Assembly: GCA_951640165.1 (NCBI GenBank)
Contig: OX621264.1
Span: forward strand, 1,555,001-1,619,000
Length of the DNA stretch: 64,000 bases
From: Pseudoips prasinana
Taxonomy: Eukaryota > Arthropoda > Insecta > Lepidoptera > Nolidae
Reading direction: 5' to 3'
A model generated the notes under the pieces. It did not search any database. It was given only the letters and a program-made list of their open reading frames with translations, and was not told where the DNA came from. Positions within the stretch are counted from its first letter, which is position 1, and each line of letters starts with the position of its first letter. Positions 9,173-19,927 of the stretch are shown in pieces. A program made the position numbers and the translations under genes.

Positions 9173-9342
9173 CTGTGCTACCTTCAGCAATAGTTTTGGG
9201 TGCTTTGTAAGCAGATGCCCCTTCAGCTCGTCATATGCAGCGTCCACGGTGTCCTGGCACACTACGCAAACTGCCTTCCTTCCACCCTCGCGTTCGTAGA
9301 ACTGCCAGATCTCCGACGTTTTAATAGTTTCTGGCTCTTCAT
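9173..9342 (-). CDS. Gene A exon 5: third BED zinc finger
   Basis: Acceptor CTCTAAACAG/ATGAAG at 9343, donor CAG/GTAAAC at 9172. Read in the zinc-finger frame the exon starts with the last two bases of a codon (phase 1). It gives EEPETIKTSEIWQFYERE, then CVVC (C257, C260) and YDELKGHLLTKH (H274, H279): a canonical BED finger with the aromatic W-x2-Y/F lead. No exon of gene B ends in phase 1, so it cannot splice onto gene B in frame. Gene A exons 48104-47972 or 51483-51129 can supply the required G. Its donor joins exon 8402-7863 in phase 0. Confidence 0.8.
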
Positions 9343-9432
9343 CTGTTTAGAGAAAGAAAATAAAACTTAGTTCTAAAGTCAAGAGTCCTGTGCACTTGTA
9401 TCCGGAAAGAGACGTGAGCACAATCTTGATAG

Positions 9433-9740
9433 ATGTGTGTCCCGACCAGGTATGTTTGGAGAAGGAGACGGCCGCGATTGCTAGTGAAACCGTGTGGTCG
9501 GACTAATCTTGTACATGAGGCGCCCCTGACGCGTGCTCTCCGTACTCTTAACCTTATAGCAGCTGAGACTGACCTATTTGTGTGTTCTCTGAGTGGGTTC
9601 ACGAGAAGTGCATTATGTAGTGCATTAGTTATCAGTAAAATTTGTTTAGTGGTATAAAATTGTATTATACTTAGATAAGCACTCTATCGCATTGGACTTC
9701 TACCTGTAAAGATAGATGTAAGAGAGAAAACTAAATAAAA
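9433..9740 (+). pseudogene. 3' fragment of a LINE ORF2
   Basis: Codes for RRRRPRLLVKPCGRTNLVHE... and RALRTLNLIAAETDLFVCSL, the same terminal motif as at 6278. It is followed by an AAATAAAAAA tail near 9732. It lies within the intron between gene A exon 5 and the gene B 3' end. Confidence 0.5.
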
Positions 9741-10274
9741 AATGTTTTTAGTGCATTGCGAGGTGCGCAGAAATTGTTTGTCAGTCAATATTCGTCCAAT
9801 ATTGGACTGTCCGTGCTGTATACAATGTGTATGGACTGTGAGACCAATTCCAGGGCACTTAACATTACACCTAAAATACCTATCTCGTTTGTGCTCCCAA
9901 CTGATTTCGACTACGCGGTTCCTATTCTTTCTTGTATGATATAACCAATTGATTTAATAATATTTAATTTAGTTATTAAAGGTAAAACCCAAATTTAGTA
10001 TGTAAGCCGCTCAGTAGGCTCAGACATCACTGACAAGGCACTATTACTATTTTTTTGTGTATATGGTTCAGTTTCGTAGTTAAATTAAGCTTATTTATCA
10101 TTACCATTTATATTACACCCTGTATAGAATGATTGCGCTCCTGCGTGGCTCAGAGCGAGTTACATATTCTCATTAGTCCAATTTAACACAACTATCACTT
10201 ACGGGGCCAAATTATTATCCCTTATTATGTATCTAAAACAATGAAAAATAAAACTACAAAAAATCAGAAATATC
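9741..10274. other. Unassigned sequence downstream of gene B
   Basis: Open frames at 9742-9944 show no motif. It should contain the gene B 3' processing site and nothing else I recognise. Confidence 0.4.
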
Positions 10275-10280
10275 TTTATT
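10275..10280 (-). terminator. Poly(A) signal of gene B overlapping its stop
   Basis: Minus strand reads GATTAATAAAG: the TAA stop (10281-10279) and AATAAA (10280-10275) share bases. The 3' UTR would therefore be very short. Confidence 0.6.
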
Positions 10281-10737
10281 AATCGTCATTTTTCATATTT
10301 TCCATTTCAGTAAAACCGCTATTATTTAATTTTGTAACTGCTATAACATTATTTATATCGCTGCTATTTATCACAGGGTTAACTGTTATCGTATAATTCG
10401 GTTCCGAGTTGCTATGTGCTAATTTAGCAGCTATAACTTGTTTGATAATATCGCATTGTAATTGATCTGCTATATTTTTGGGTAGTTCTTTTAACAATGA
10501 TACGACATAATCTCCGAAGAAATCTATAGGATCAGTCTTTTTGTGCTTTTTTGTTTTGCACTGTTCATCTTCCGAGCTGGAGTCGACTTGGACAGGTTTT
10601 TTTGTGTACTTCTTCCTTTGGTTCGCGTCTTTTTCACGATTTCTAATTTTTCTTTTTGCTGTTTCTCTATTTCCGAAGTTTGTTAATGATTCGTCGATAT
10701 CCTCGAAGTAAACTGTGTCCATTTCCATAGGTGCGTT
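10279..10737 (-). CDS. Gene B exon 6: BESS-like C-terminus
   Basis: Acceptor TTTTTTTCACAG/AACGCACC at 10738. The exon codes for 152 residues from NAPMEMDTVYFED to MENMKNDD and the stop. It contains a Lys/Arg-rich segment (RKKYTKKPVQ, KTKKHKK) and a Ser/Glu/Asp patch. The motif IDFFGDYVVSLLKELP followed by DIIKQVIAAK matches the C-terminal motif of gene A in length and hydrophobic pattern. BESS motifs in known insect proteins mediate self or partner association. It enters in phase 0 from exon 5. Confidence 0.82.
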   Translation of the reverse strand, partial: NAPMEMDTVYFEDIDESLTNFGNRETAKRKIRNREKDANQRKKYTKKPVQVDSSSEDEQCKTKKHKKTDPIDFFGDYVVSLLKELPKNIADQLQCDIIKQVIAAKLAHSNSEPNYTITVNPVINSSDINNVIAVTKLNNSGFTEMENMKNDD

Positions 10738-11433
10738 CTGTGAAAAAAATGGTTTTAAATAACCGATAAATCCTTTACCGGTCCGGGGTAATGTTGCCTA
10801 CTATAGACGCCAGTCTCTCACAAAGGTATGATTGTTTATTCTCTGTATTTCTTTAGTTCTTAATCATATGTACACCAAACCTTTGTGAAAGAGATAAATA
10901 AATACATTATTATTATATTATTATTATTAATCATCAAGGTTAAGAGAGCGTCCGGGAATTCTGGCAGGAGTTTTTAAAGTGTCCGGGAGAAAGAAGGATA
11001 CTTTTTCGCCAGGGCAAGCTTTCGAGTATTTTGACGCTAAGTGACAGGTGGGTATTTAAGAATGTCTAAAAACTATTTCATCGTCCGGCGTTTCCAAAGC
11101 TCTTTTCAAATCGTATTTGTAACCCGGAGTAGGCACTCTGCTGTTGTGCTTAGAAGGCTTCATATGGAAAAATCTAATTTCGTGGTAGGTGTGATAGCCG
11201 TTGATAATAGAAAACCGATGATGGTAGAAAACAAAGCCGAAGAATACATCGGCTTTTCAAATTGAAATTTTGTTAAAATACTACAATCACTTTTTGGCCC
11301 AACCCGGGATTTAAACCAAGGACTTCTTTATCTGTGGTTCAATACGTTTCCGCTAGACAAACGGGGCATCAAAAACACCGCCTTAATAACCTTCTTGTCG
11401 AGTCTGTTAAAATTATTTAATGTTTATACTCAC
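10738..11433. other. Gene B intron 5 with an (ATT)n tract and possible SINE 1 fragment
   Basis: Holds a (TTA)n tract at about 10903-10937, likely a retroelement tail, and a minus-strand SINE 1 fragment at 11285-11380. The 74-codon ORF at 11041 shows no recognisable feature. Confidence 0.5.
11285..11380 (-). repeat. tRNA-derived SINE family 1, degraded fragment
   Basis: Reverse complement reads GTTTGTCTAGCGGAAACGTA... and GGTTTAAATCCCGGGTTGGG, matching the A/B-box head of the SINE at 37603. Confidence 0.7.
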
Positions 11434-11511
11434 ATCATCATTTTCGTCGTCCTCTTTTGGAGAATGCGCAATTTCATATATCTGTCCGTTTGATGAGATC
11501 AATATCTTTTT
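11434..11511 (-). CDS. Gene B exon 5: short acidic linker
   Basis: A 78-nt exon, phase 0 at both ends, between acceptor GTTTCGCAG/AAAAAG and donor GATGAT/GTGAGT. It encodes KKILISSNGQIYEIAHSPKE followed by DDENDD. It has no domain of its own and links the third finger to the BESS-bearing exon. Because its length is a multiple of three, skipping it would keep the frame. Confidence 0.75.
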
Positions 11512-11990
11512 CTGCGAAACAAAGATAATCATTAGGCAACGTTGAAACGGGGTGAATAGAGACAAGTACAAAATTTTATTTATATACGGCTATTATTACT
11601 TTTACACAGGGTTACCATATCTCAGGATTTGTCCAGAGATTTCAGGATTGCGGCTGGATTTAGCTGATGTCATAAAATCGCGGGATTTTTATCATTTTCT
11701 ACAAAATATAGCGGCTTTCTAGTTTTGAGTGTCGTGTGCAACACGTGAGCGAAATCAGCAGTGTGTAAAAACGTTATGGTTACGACTTTTCTAAATTGAA
11801 AATAATTACAAAGTAAGTTTGAGAGAAAATACTCAAACGGTAAAAAACCATAGGGCTTTTCAGTGGAATTTCGAATATTTGAGAAAAGCCTTTGTCCAGC
11901 AATGATATGGCATTGCCAAAACCAGTTCAACCGTTTCATTGGTTAACTTAAACAAACAGATAGACAAAAATATGGAAACGAGTAATTAAC
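11512..11990. other. Gene B intron 4
   Basis: Nothing recognised. The minus-strand ORF 11670-11939 has no motif. Confidence 0.5.
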
Positions 11991-12168
11991 CTCGTCATTA
12001 TCAAAGCTGATGTTAGGATGCTTCCTCTCCAGGTGCTTCTTCAAATTGGTGACGGTAGTAAAGTAAGAGAGTCTCTTCTTACAGATGAGACAGTTTGCCA
12101 GCTTCCCCTCCCCTTCCAGCCGCTTGAAGTATTTCCATACGGATGGTTGGTGCCCACTGGGTTTAGCT
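11991..12168 (-). CDS. Gene B exon 4: third BED zinc finger
   Basis: Acceptor TTGGTTGCAG/AGCTAAAC, donor GACGAG/GTTAAT (a weak but valid GT). It encodes KPSGHQPSVWKYFKRLEGEG, then CLIC (C162, C165) and TNLKKHLERKH (H181, H186): a textbook BED finger with the W-x-Y/F lead and H-x4-H. It enters in phase 2 (AA|A, Lys) and leaves in phase 0. Confidence 0.82.
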
Positions 12169-12689
12169 CTGCAACCAAAATAACTTTAAGGGTGCTTCTC
12201 TACCAGAGATGTGTAACACCACCTTGCTGTAGATGGGTCATTCATTGACAATTACAAAACTGTGTCTTGTGAAGATTTTTACGTTTATATATTAGAAAAG
12301 AATGACTATTAAAAAAAATTATGTCCTCTGACAAATATCAGTAATAAGTATCCTTCTTCATGATTATCTGTTGGCTTTTACTTATTACCTACATTATTAT
12401 TATTATTATGAGGCACCATCGACAGGCATCCCACTAGTTACATATGGTAACCCTAAGTGAGTCAAACTAAGCCATGTTTTTGATATAGAGGGATGCATGA
12501 TCTGATGGTGAAACATTCATTATACAGTCACAAAGCACATACAGACTCAAAACTACTATTTGTGGGGCTGACAAATACCTGTATGGGAATGGAAACCGAA
12601 ACTCAAGGACGAGTGTAGACCTGTGGCAGGCGGTAATAAGATAAAAATAAATTTACACGGCACCTTTATCTCAAGTAGTCTACCTCTTT

Positions 12690-12830
12690 TATCAGCTTCG
12701 TCATCGTCATTATTTTATCAGTCGAAAGTCGCCCACTGCTGGACAAAGGCCTCCCCAAAAGTATCCCATAATGGAGTTGTGTCCATCACCACGCTTGGTA
12801 GATGGGTTGGCGATCGCAGTATGGTGCGCA
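12690..12830 (-). mobile_element. Short RTE derivative (5' leader fused to 3' end)
   Basis: Read on the minus strand: ATACTGCGATCGCCAACCCA... and GTGGTGATGGACACAAC, which match the RTE 5' leader and start region (3060-3125). They are followed at once by TTTTGGGGAGGCCTTTGTCC and AGCAGTGGGCGACTTTCGACTG, the RTE 3' end, and a short trinucleotide-rich tail. The ORF between is deleted. Confidence 0.7.
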
Positions 12831-12878
12831 CCCACTGCAGCACAAGTGCCGTCGAATCTATCACACGTTATTACTTAC

Positions 12879-13073
12879 TTGGTTTCTTCAGCTTCAGACT
12901 GCTCATCATCAGACAATTTGGCATCATGGCTTTCCACGTGCTTGGTCAAGTCTGCCACAGACTCGTAATTCACTTCGGCGTCACAGATCTTGCAAGTGGC
13001 AGTGAACTTATCCACTACGTCAAAGTATTTTAATGTCACACTCGCTTTCCGCTTCACGCTATAGGAGTCGTCC
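12879..13073 (-). CDS. Gene B exon 3: second BED zinc finger
   Basis: Acceptor TTGTTGCAG/GGACGAC, donor ACCAA/GTAAGT. It encodes DDSYSVKRKASVTLKYFDVV, then CKIC (C98, C101) and ADLTKHVESH (H116, H120), with H-x3-H spacing, and an acidic end (SDDEQSEAEET). The lead aromatic is YF rather than W. It enters and leaves in phase 2. Confidence 0.82.
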
Positions 13074-13159
13074 CTGCAACAATTATTTGATACTTACATA
13101 ACACGTTTGTTTGATTCAACATAGATTAACCCAACAGTACATAATATAATTTAATAATA

Positions 13160-13392
13160 TCCTGGGACATTATTCACATACAGCCATCTGATCCTACTAA
13201 ACTAATCAGAGCTTGTACTATGGAAACCAAATAACTGATATACTACTTTACTTTTTTTATATAGATAACTATACTCAGACTCAGGAGAAACAGACATTTT
13301 CAAGCACACAAATATCTGTGCTGGGTGGGAATCAAACCTACGACCTGCGCCGTAAAGGCAAGTTTTTACCAACCACGCCAACAGGCCCGTCA
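13160..13392 (-). repeat. tRNA-derived SINE family 2
   Basis: Reverse complement begins GGGCCTGTTGGCGTGGTTGG and ends near the CAGAT-GGCTGT, CCCAGGATATTATT signature. Same family as 43664-43915. It lies in gene B intron 2. Confidence 0.85.
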
Positions 13393-13444
13393 ATTTGAAT
13401 AAAATATTTCTAGCAGTAACGTTATTAATAAAAATAACACTTAC

Positions 13445-13636
13445 TCATCGTCACTGCTATCGCTGTTTTGTTTGAACATGTTGTCACCTAATGTTTCGCT
13501 GTGCTTTTGTCTGAGGTGCATCTTTAGATTGGTGACCGTGGTCTTATAGGAGTAGTCCTTGTGGCACAGCTTGCACGTCGCGACGCGCTGCTCTGCATCC
13601 TTCTTTGTGAACCATGACCACGCATACGACTTACGC
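13445..13636 (-). CDS. Gene B exon 2: first BED zinc finger
   Basis: Acceptor GTCTTTTAG/GCGTAAG, donor GATGA/GTAAGTG. It encodes RKSYAWSWFTKKDAEQRVAT, then CKLC (C28, C31), YSYKTTVTNLKMHL and H47/H52, then a Ser/Asp tail. The W-x-W-F start and the TxxTNLxxHL segment are BED hallmarks. The split Arg codon (AG|G) joins exactly to exon 1. Confidence 0.85.
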
Positions 13637-15510
13637 CTAAAAGACACGCATACATTTTATACTACATACCGTAAGAATCAATAGAAGATACCATATTTGA
13701 AAATTAATATATATAGTTGGCGCTCAGAGATAATAAGCAACTTTGACGATCATACCTACTTTTAAAATTGAAATGCGAGCTGTACTGACACAGAAATTGT
13801 CCGATTGTTATTTTTACCTGGTTCCATCAGAAAACCAGCGCTGCAACAGTAATGTCGCAGCTAGTGCTGAGATGGGACCAATTCGGACTCGCACAGATAG
13901 CAATTAAGAACTTCTTAATGTGTACCTATATATTATTATTATCTGTGCTTGTTTACGGAATAAATATTTTTCTTTCTTTCTTTTTCTATCATCCATTTAT
14001 AGATTGATAGCCTAGATCCTAGGTGCGTAACGTCGCCGATAGTTTTAGGAACGGAGAGAGAAATAAAATAATTATAGCCTTTATTTTAGTATTACTTGGT
14101 GAAGTCTATAGCTAAATTACGTATTCACTGGGTGATAGAGGCGGATGAGGTCGCAAGTCATATAACATGACAACTCGAAGACGCTACGAAGCATGATCAT
14201 TATTACCGAATAAAAATCTATTTAGACAACTTATTTACAGAAATTAAGTAATTTAAAATCCCGATACTCAGAAAAACTGGAAGTTAATAAGTTTAAAAGC
14301 TTTAAGAAGTTAGTACCTTAATACTAAAACAAAGAAGAATTCAAACATTTACAACTTAAAACAGGTAGGTAATTATTTTTTAGGCATAATAATTTTGTTA
14401 CCACTAAGTAAGTGGGTAAATGACACGGTAAAGATAACATTTTTGAAGTTATACTTACTTCTTTTGGCGCGATGGAGAAAAATGATGAGAGTGAATTTTT
14501 ACGATGCGCGCGCACACCGTCACCAAAAAATTTAACAGCATGAAGTTAGTACTAGGTGGTATGTAAATTGATAACTATGTTCAAGTTGTATATTAAGAAG
14601 TATAACTTCTAACGCGTGTACATAATTACACACAAGTTTTTTTCATTAACATTGACATTTCACAAAACCTCTCGATTCCAAGTCGAAAAATCTATAGATT
14701 GATTTAGGCACGTCAACGGATTTCGTTTAACTAGTTATCAGAAAAGAAATCACCGCAATGCAATCAATTTATCTATTTGGGAATATGATGCCAGATAGGC
14801 TAAAAGCATAACCTCACAAAAGTATTACGCCCTTTATTTGGGTCGGGGGTTGAATAAAGAACTTTAGCCAGAGAAAAAAAATGTCAGCCGTCACGGGACG
14901 CCTGGCAGATGTGAAACATCGACATTATTTTGTAATATGCAGTAATATGCAGAAGTCGAAGTCGAAAAGAACATATTGTGATTGGTACTTTAAAAAAAAA
15001 AATAACACGGCATGCGTCGCCACGCCAGAAATCTGTTTTACGTGCGGCTATAGATGTTTCACATCAAAAGGCCGCCTCATTAAAATTAGAACTGTACTAT
15101 ATTCGAAAATTCATACTGGAATACTTTACTCATCTAAAAATAGTAATGTCAGGACAAAATACGCTCGCTGCAACGTTGACGTGAACGCTGAACGGGAAAT
15201 AACGTTACTATAGTTAATAGTTATAATAGCTGAATAGCAATAACTCGAAAACAATGTATCTCAATACGCGATATTACACCTACGTACATTATAAAAAGGT
15301 TCGTTTTCTAATGACAGAACATAACCTAAAAATGGACGATTCATCACAAGTGTTCTGAGTCATCGTCGCCAAACACAATAACACAACTTGTTTCGATAGT
15401 CGTACAACGGAATATTTAATATAGCAAATAATATTCAAAATTAACAGATATAAGTGTAGCTTACGAATAAATAGCAATGCTAAATAACAGATATTAAAAT
15501 AACAACTCAC
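13637..15510. other. Gene B intron 1
   Basis: About 1.9 kb. Contains a LINE-like tail (AATAAATATTTTTCTTTC near 13960) and a TIR element at 14445-14609. The rest is AT-rich. ORF 14881-15213 lacks any motif. Confidence 0.6.
14445..14609. mobile_element. Short TIR element (MITE), copy 1
   Basis: Bounded by GAAGTTATACTT(AC)TTC and GAAGTATAACTTC, which are inverted repeats. A second copy at 43440-43600 is nearly identical inside (TGAGAGTGAATTTTTACGAT). Confidence 0.75.
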
Positions 15511-15530
15511 CTATCTTCAGCAAACTCCAT
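15511..15530 (-). CDS. Gene B exon 1: initiator exon (MEFAED)
   Basis: A 20-nt coding exon: ATG at 15530, donor GATAG/GTGAGT at 15510. An in-frame TGA stands 15 nt upstream of the ATG (15545-15543), which supports this start. The split codon AG|G completes Arg7 with the first base of exon 2. The 5' UTR and promoter lie to the right but I cannot place them. Confidence 0.72.
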
Positions 15531-15865
15531 AGCTGCGTTCCGTCAAAACAATGTTGCAACTTCTTGATTTAGATATTCTACCACGTCTTTCACTCATTGC
15601 TTGTAGGTATACATATTGACGAATCACTAATTTTATCTTAATATATGTATATGAAAACCGAATATTTACCATGTTCTATGTAGTCTTATTAAAAAAATAA
15701 GTTTAATAAATAACAAACTTTAATTAATACCATGGTAAAGCATCATGAACACTAAAATAAAATATTAACTTTTAAGTGGTCAAGAGAACGTTTTACTATA
15801 AATAATTTACTTAAAAATATAGGCTTAATTGAATAGTAATTTATTGTGGCGATTAATAAAATTGG
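15531..15865. other. Region upstream of gene B
   Basis: Must hold the gene B 5' UTR and promoter, if the exon 1 call is right. I see no TATA box or initiator I would defend. Confidence 0.35.
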
Positions 15866-16140
15866 TTCGCTGATCTAGCAGTAACGGGCTCATATCCCGT
15901 GACGGCTCCAAAAGTTATATTTGGATTTTTCTACAAACCATTATCACTAACAGCCCGGAGGCCCGGAGTAAGCGATGAAATTCCGCCGTACGTCAAAGAG
16001 CATGTGAAGAGACGGGAAGACGCGTCGGTCCTGTAGCTCGTTCAGATATTGTCAACTAGCTGTCACATCAGATCGTGAATGTTAGGACCTAGCAAGTGCA
16101 CCTATGTTTGCGTACACTAAGTGTGTGCGTTATCAGTGTA
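15866..16140 (+). repeat. tRNA-derived SINE family 1, degraded
   Basis: GGTTCGCTGATCTAGCAGTA..., later CAGCCCGGAGGCCCGGAGT and ACGCGTCGGTCCTGTAGCTC align with the body of the SINE at 37603-37985. Confidence 0.6.
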
Positions 16141-16308
16141 AGTATTTATACGTCATGTTAGAAGTGGTGGAGGATAGTTTCTATTGCTCAAAACACTGTA
16201 AAATCATAGTAAAATGAAAATTGCCAATGAACAAAATATTTTTGGCAACTATTTTCCAATAATCGGATAAGAGCTTCGATATAGCAAATATAACAGAAAA
16301 TCAGTCTC

Positions 16309-16376
16309 TCACTTTATCCATTTTACTATTTCTAAGTTTGGAAATACGCTCGTTTATATGAAAATGGATAAAGTGA
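16309..16376. repeat. 16-bp perfect inverted repeat
   Basis: TCACTTTATCCATTTT (16309-16324) pairs with AAAATGGATAAAGTGA (16361-16376), loop 36 bases. Probably a small fold-back element. Confidence 0.5.
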
Positions 16377-16949
16377 AATATTTTCTTTTTATCATTTTGT
16401 TAAGAGGGCAGTCTTGATGCGCCATTAAAAAATTTGGCTTAATTTCGGTAACACAATAAACTACTACAATATATGGACCAATTCTGAGTTGCACATGATA
16501 TATGATACAATTACAAGAACAAAAAATCAACATACGAGTAATTACAAAATTAGGTAGACTTTCGTTAAATTTGATTGTTCTAAATCATATGGTTCACACT
16601 TAAAGGTCAAAAGGTTCTTTTTGGTGTCATTATATGATTTTATTTGTGATCCAATAATAATTGCGGTATTATATTTTCTTTGTATATCTTATTAATTAAT
16701 ATTTTAATTCTTTATTTTTAAATTAATTTTGTATTTATAAATTAAATTATGCTCGTTTAAAGTCATTTATCATAAATTTATGATGTGAATAACCTGTCAA
16801 ATATTTATTAAATCTGTGTGGCAGTAAATATATAAGTCATAAGTCATAAGTCATATCTTTATTTGCCAAAAAACATGGTATACAAAGCTGTTAAAAATAC
16901 AATTAGACCATACATGTTTTGCTTAAAAATTAAGGCATGCAAATTTCAG

Positions 16950-18700
16950 TTACAGGAATTCCTTAGTGCTATAGAAGTTATTTCCATTTAACCATTTATA
17001 TAGCTCAATTCTAAATAATCTGTATTCTAGTATTTTTAGATTGTTAGGTAATTTATTATATAGACGTACACACATAGCCAGACTGCTTTTGTTATATTTT
17101 GTTGACCTAGGGATCTCGTCAAGTACAAGTCTATGTTGATCCCGCCGACTTCTAGAACAAATTTCTCCTACTTTTTTAAATAGTTCTTTATGTTTATGTA
17201 CAAACATACACGCTTCATAAATATATAATGAAGGAAGTGGTAGCAACCCAAGCTTTTTAAAAATTGGTTGACATGATTCATCATAAGGGATGCCATACAT
17301 GCCTCGTACACATTTTTTCTGGGCAATGAATGCTCTATGGTTGTCAGTGCTGTTTCCCCACGTGATTAGTCCATACCGTAGTAACGACTCAACATACGCA
17401 CGGTACGACATCATAGCCGTTTTAATGTTGGTGACATTCTTTATTTGCTTAAGGGCATATACAAATTTATTTATTTTGGTGCATACACTGTCGACGTGCG
17501 CTTTCCAGTCTAAATGTTCGTCTATTATTACTCCTAAAAACTTAGTTTGTGTCACTTGTGTAATTTTGGGTATATTCATTTTAAAATTAAATTTATCAAT
17601 ATGAGATTTATTAAATTGTATGTATACGGATTTAGTCAGATTGATAGATAAATTATTATTGTTTAACCAGTCAATTAAATTGTCAATTGTATTATTTATG
17701 TCCATTTCATGATCATGAATTGATTTACATTTTTTATCAGTAGTAGCAATTATGGAGATGTCATCAGCATAAAGGAGGCATTTATGATTAGTAATATCGA
17801 CTATGTCGTTTATATAAAGTAAAAACAAGATCGGACCCAATATGCTACCCTGGGGAACGCCTTGTTTGACATATATATACGCAGAGGAGTTTTGTATCAC
17901 ATCACTATTTTTGTCAAGGCTAGTAATGGAGACACATTGTTTTCTGTCTGTCAAATAGGATGATATCCACTGGCATGGCAGTCCTCTAATACCAAGATTT
18001 TCTAATTTTTGTAATAGTATAGTGTGTGAGACTAGGTCGAAAGCTTTCGATAAATCGAAAAAGAGCCCAGTTGTAAACTGATTTTTGTTAAGATTTTTTA
18101 ATATTGTTTTCAAAAGTAAAAAGATAGCTAAGGTAGTGGATTTATGCTTTTGAAAGCCAAACTGTTCCTTTTTGATTATATGAAATTTTTCACAATAGTT
18201 TATTAATCTCTTGTACATGCATTTCTCATATATTTTTGATATGACGGGTATTAATGTTATGGGGCGATAATTATTCATATCACTTTTCACACCCTTTTTA
18301 AATATCGGTTTTACAATAGACTTTTTTAATGCATTAGGAAAAACTCCTTGTGAAAAGGACAAGTTGATTAGATATGTCAACACTGCGCTTATTTCATTGA
18401 CACTTGCTTTCATTATTTTGGTGTTGAGTTCATCGTATCCTTCTGAGTTCGTGTTATTTAGTGTAAGTATCTGTTGTTTTACCTCATGTTCGGTCATGGG
18501 TGTAAGGAACATTGAGTTAACGGTTAAGTTTTTACTTTGGCAATTATTAATTGTAGAATTTTGTATTGGTGTAGATAGAATAGTGTTCGTGAAGTAGTTA
18601 CTGAAGGCGGATGCTATTTCTGTTGGTTTAGTGAGTACAATATTGTCAAATTTTATGAGTTCGATACTGTCCTTAGGTTTTATATTCTGAACTTCATTTT
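16950..18700 (-). pseudogene. LINE reverse transcriptase
   Basis: The RT frame is open from about 18700 to the stop at 16950 (first Met 18512; 520 residues from there). Motifs: KPIFKKG and NYRPITLIPVISK, GFQKHKSTTLAI, LFFDLSKAFDLVSH, GVPQGSILGPILF, the catalytic YADD in CLLYADDISI, and LGVIIDEHLDW. The C-terminus ends RLYNKLPNNLK... and FYSTKEFL, as in Daphne and CR1-type LINEs. The only break from the endonuclease is a one-base shift in an A-rich run near 18695-18705. Confidence 0.88.
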
Positions 18701-19927
18701 TAATTTTTTAATTACAGTCCATGTAGCTTTACACTTGTTTTGATTATAATTCATATACTTTATGTTGGCGTTACGTTTAGCGTTGTAGATGCACTTATGC
18801 AACAGATTAGAATATTTGGTATATTTAATCTTATTATTTATATTTTTAGTTTTATAATAATTGTATCGAAGGTAGCGCTTAGTTCTGGAACTCAGTTTAA
18901 GGCCTTTACTGATCCACTTCTGTTTTCTGTTATTATTTGTATTTATTTTTATTCTGACTTTTGGAAAACAGAGATTGTAAAATAGTCTTAACAGATTATG
19001 GAAACAATCAAATGCTGTGTTTGTGTCAGCTTCCATATATGTTTCAGTCCAATGTAGGCTCTGTAAGCATTCTGTAAACTTATGCATATTATCTATATTG
19101 TAATCTCTTTTGTATACATAGAATATTGCGGTTCTCTTCGTTTGTAATTTTTGAGGAATGCTTAGCATTTGTGCTGTATCATGGTCGGAGAGGTAAAGTG
19201 GCAGTACTGTTGCGATTGCGTCAGGTATATTACTTAGGATGTGATCTATGCAAGAAGATTTACGAGTAGCTACGTTAACGTGTATTTTCAGGTTGTGATT
19301 ATAAGTTATAGCCTGAAGTTCTTGGGTTACTTTGCCTTTTTTCAAGGTATTTATATTAAAGTCACCTGTTATTACTATGCGCGTTTTAGCTTTATATCTC
19401 TTGAATAAGTCATGTAACATCTTGTCTAGCTTAGTTAAAAATTGGTTTGGATCAGATTGAGGTGTTCTGTATAAACAAATGATCACTAATTTCTCATTTG
19501 TCAATTCTATGCCGCATGCTTCAAAAATATTTACCTTTACGTAGCTTTTTAGAAATGAAAGGTCTTTAAAATTAATATCTTTTTTTACTAGGATGCAAGT
19601 ACCACCTCGATGTTTATCTCTGCAAAAATTTGTAGCCATTTCATAGTCGGATAACTTAAGATAGTCTTCGTGACCTTTTTTGATGAATGTTTCGGAAAGG
19701 CAAATTATATGTGGTTCGTTATTTAAATCACGCATTTCTTGTAACGTCAATTCCAAGAGCTCATGTTTAGATAGTACACTTGCAATGTTTTGATGTAGTA
19801 ATCTAAAGTTGTGTGATGTAGGTGCTGTGTTTTTAGGTACGAAAAAATGTTTCTCGATTTTTAACTGTTGAAGTAAAATAATAGGGTATGGTACCTTTTT
19901 TATGCTTCTCGGAGTGAATATGGGCAT
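18680..19927 (-). pseudogene. LINE apurinic-type endonuclease
   Basis: Motifs: LLHQNIASVLSKHEL (N), CLSETFIKKG (E), RGGTCILVKK, YRTPQSDP, ITGDFNINTL, SCIDHILSN and LSDHD: a complete EN set. The frame stops at 18680, just after passing the RT start in another frame, so a single indel separates the two domains. At the 5' side it overlaps the ORF1-like frame by 95 nt in a different frame. This is either a natural overlap or a second frameshift near 19880. Confidence 0.85.

Larger units (their letters stand above)
10279..15530 (-). other. Gene B span: complete six-exon BED zinc-finger/BESS-like gene
   Basis: Coding exons 15530-15511, 13636-13445, 13073-12879, 12168-11991, 11511-11434 and 10737-10279 total 1122 nt (373 residues plus stop). 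Junction phases are 2, 2, 2, 0, 0, all with GT-AG sites. Three BED fingers: C28/C31/H47/H52, C98/C101/H116/H120 and C162/C165/H181/H186. Then a short acidic linker, a basic region (~245-290) and a BESS-like motif at ~292-326. Likely a nuclear DNA-binding protein acting at chromatin (family inference). It sits 0.9 kb upstream of gene A exon 5 on the same strand, probably inside a gene A intron. The two proteins share domain order, pointing to an old duplication. Confidence 0.8.

Noticed and set aside
9173..12168. Exon 9342-9173 as an alternative 3' exon of gene B
   Set aside because: Gene B donors are phase 2 or 0; the zinc-finger frame of this exon needs phase 1, and the phase-2 joins give an immediate stop.
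12623..13033. Plus-strand ORF of 136 codons
   Set aside because: Runs antisense through an RTE remnant and gene B exon 3.
14881..15213. 110-codon ORF with several Cys
   Set aside because: No recognisable domain; lies in gene B intron on the opposite strand; no splice or start context.
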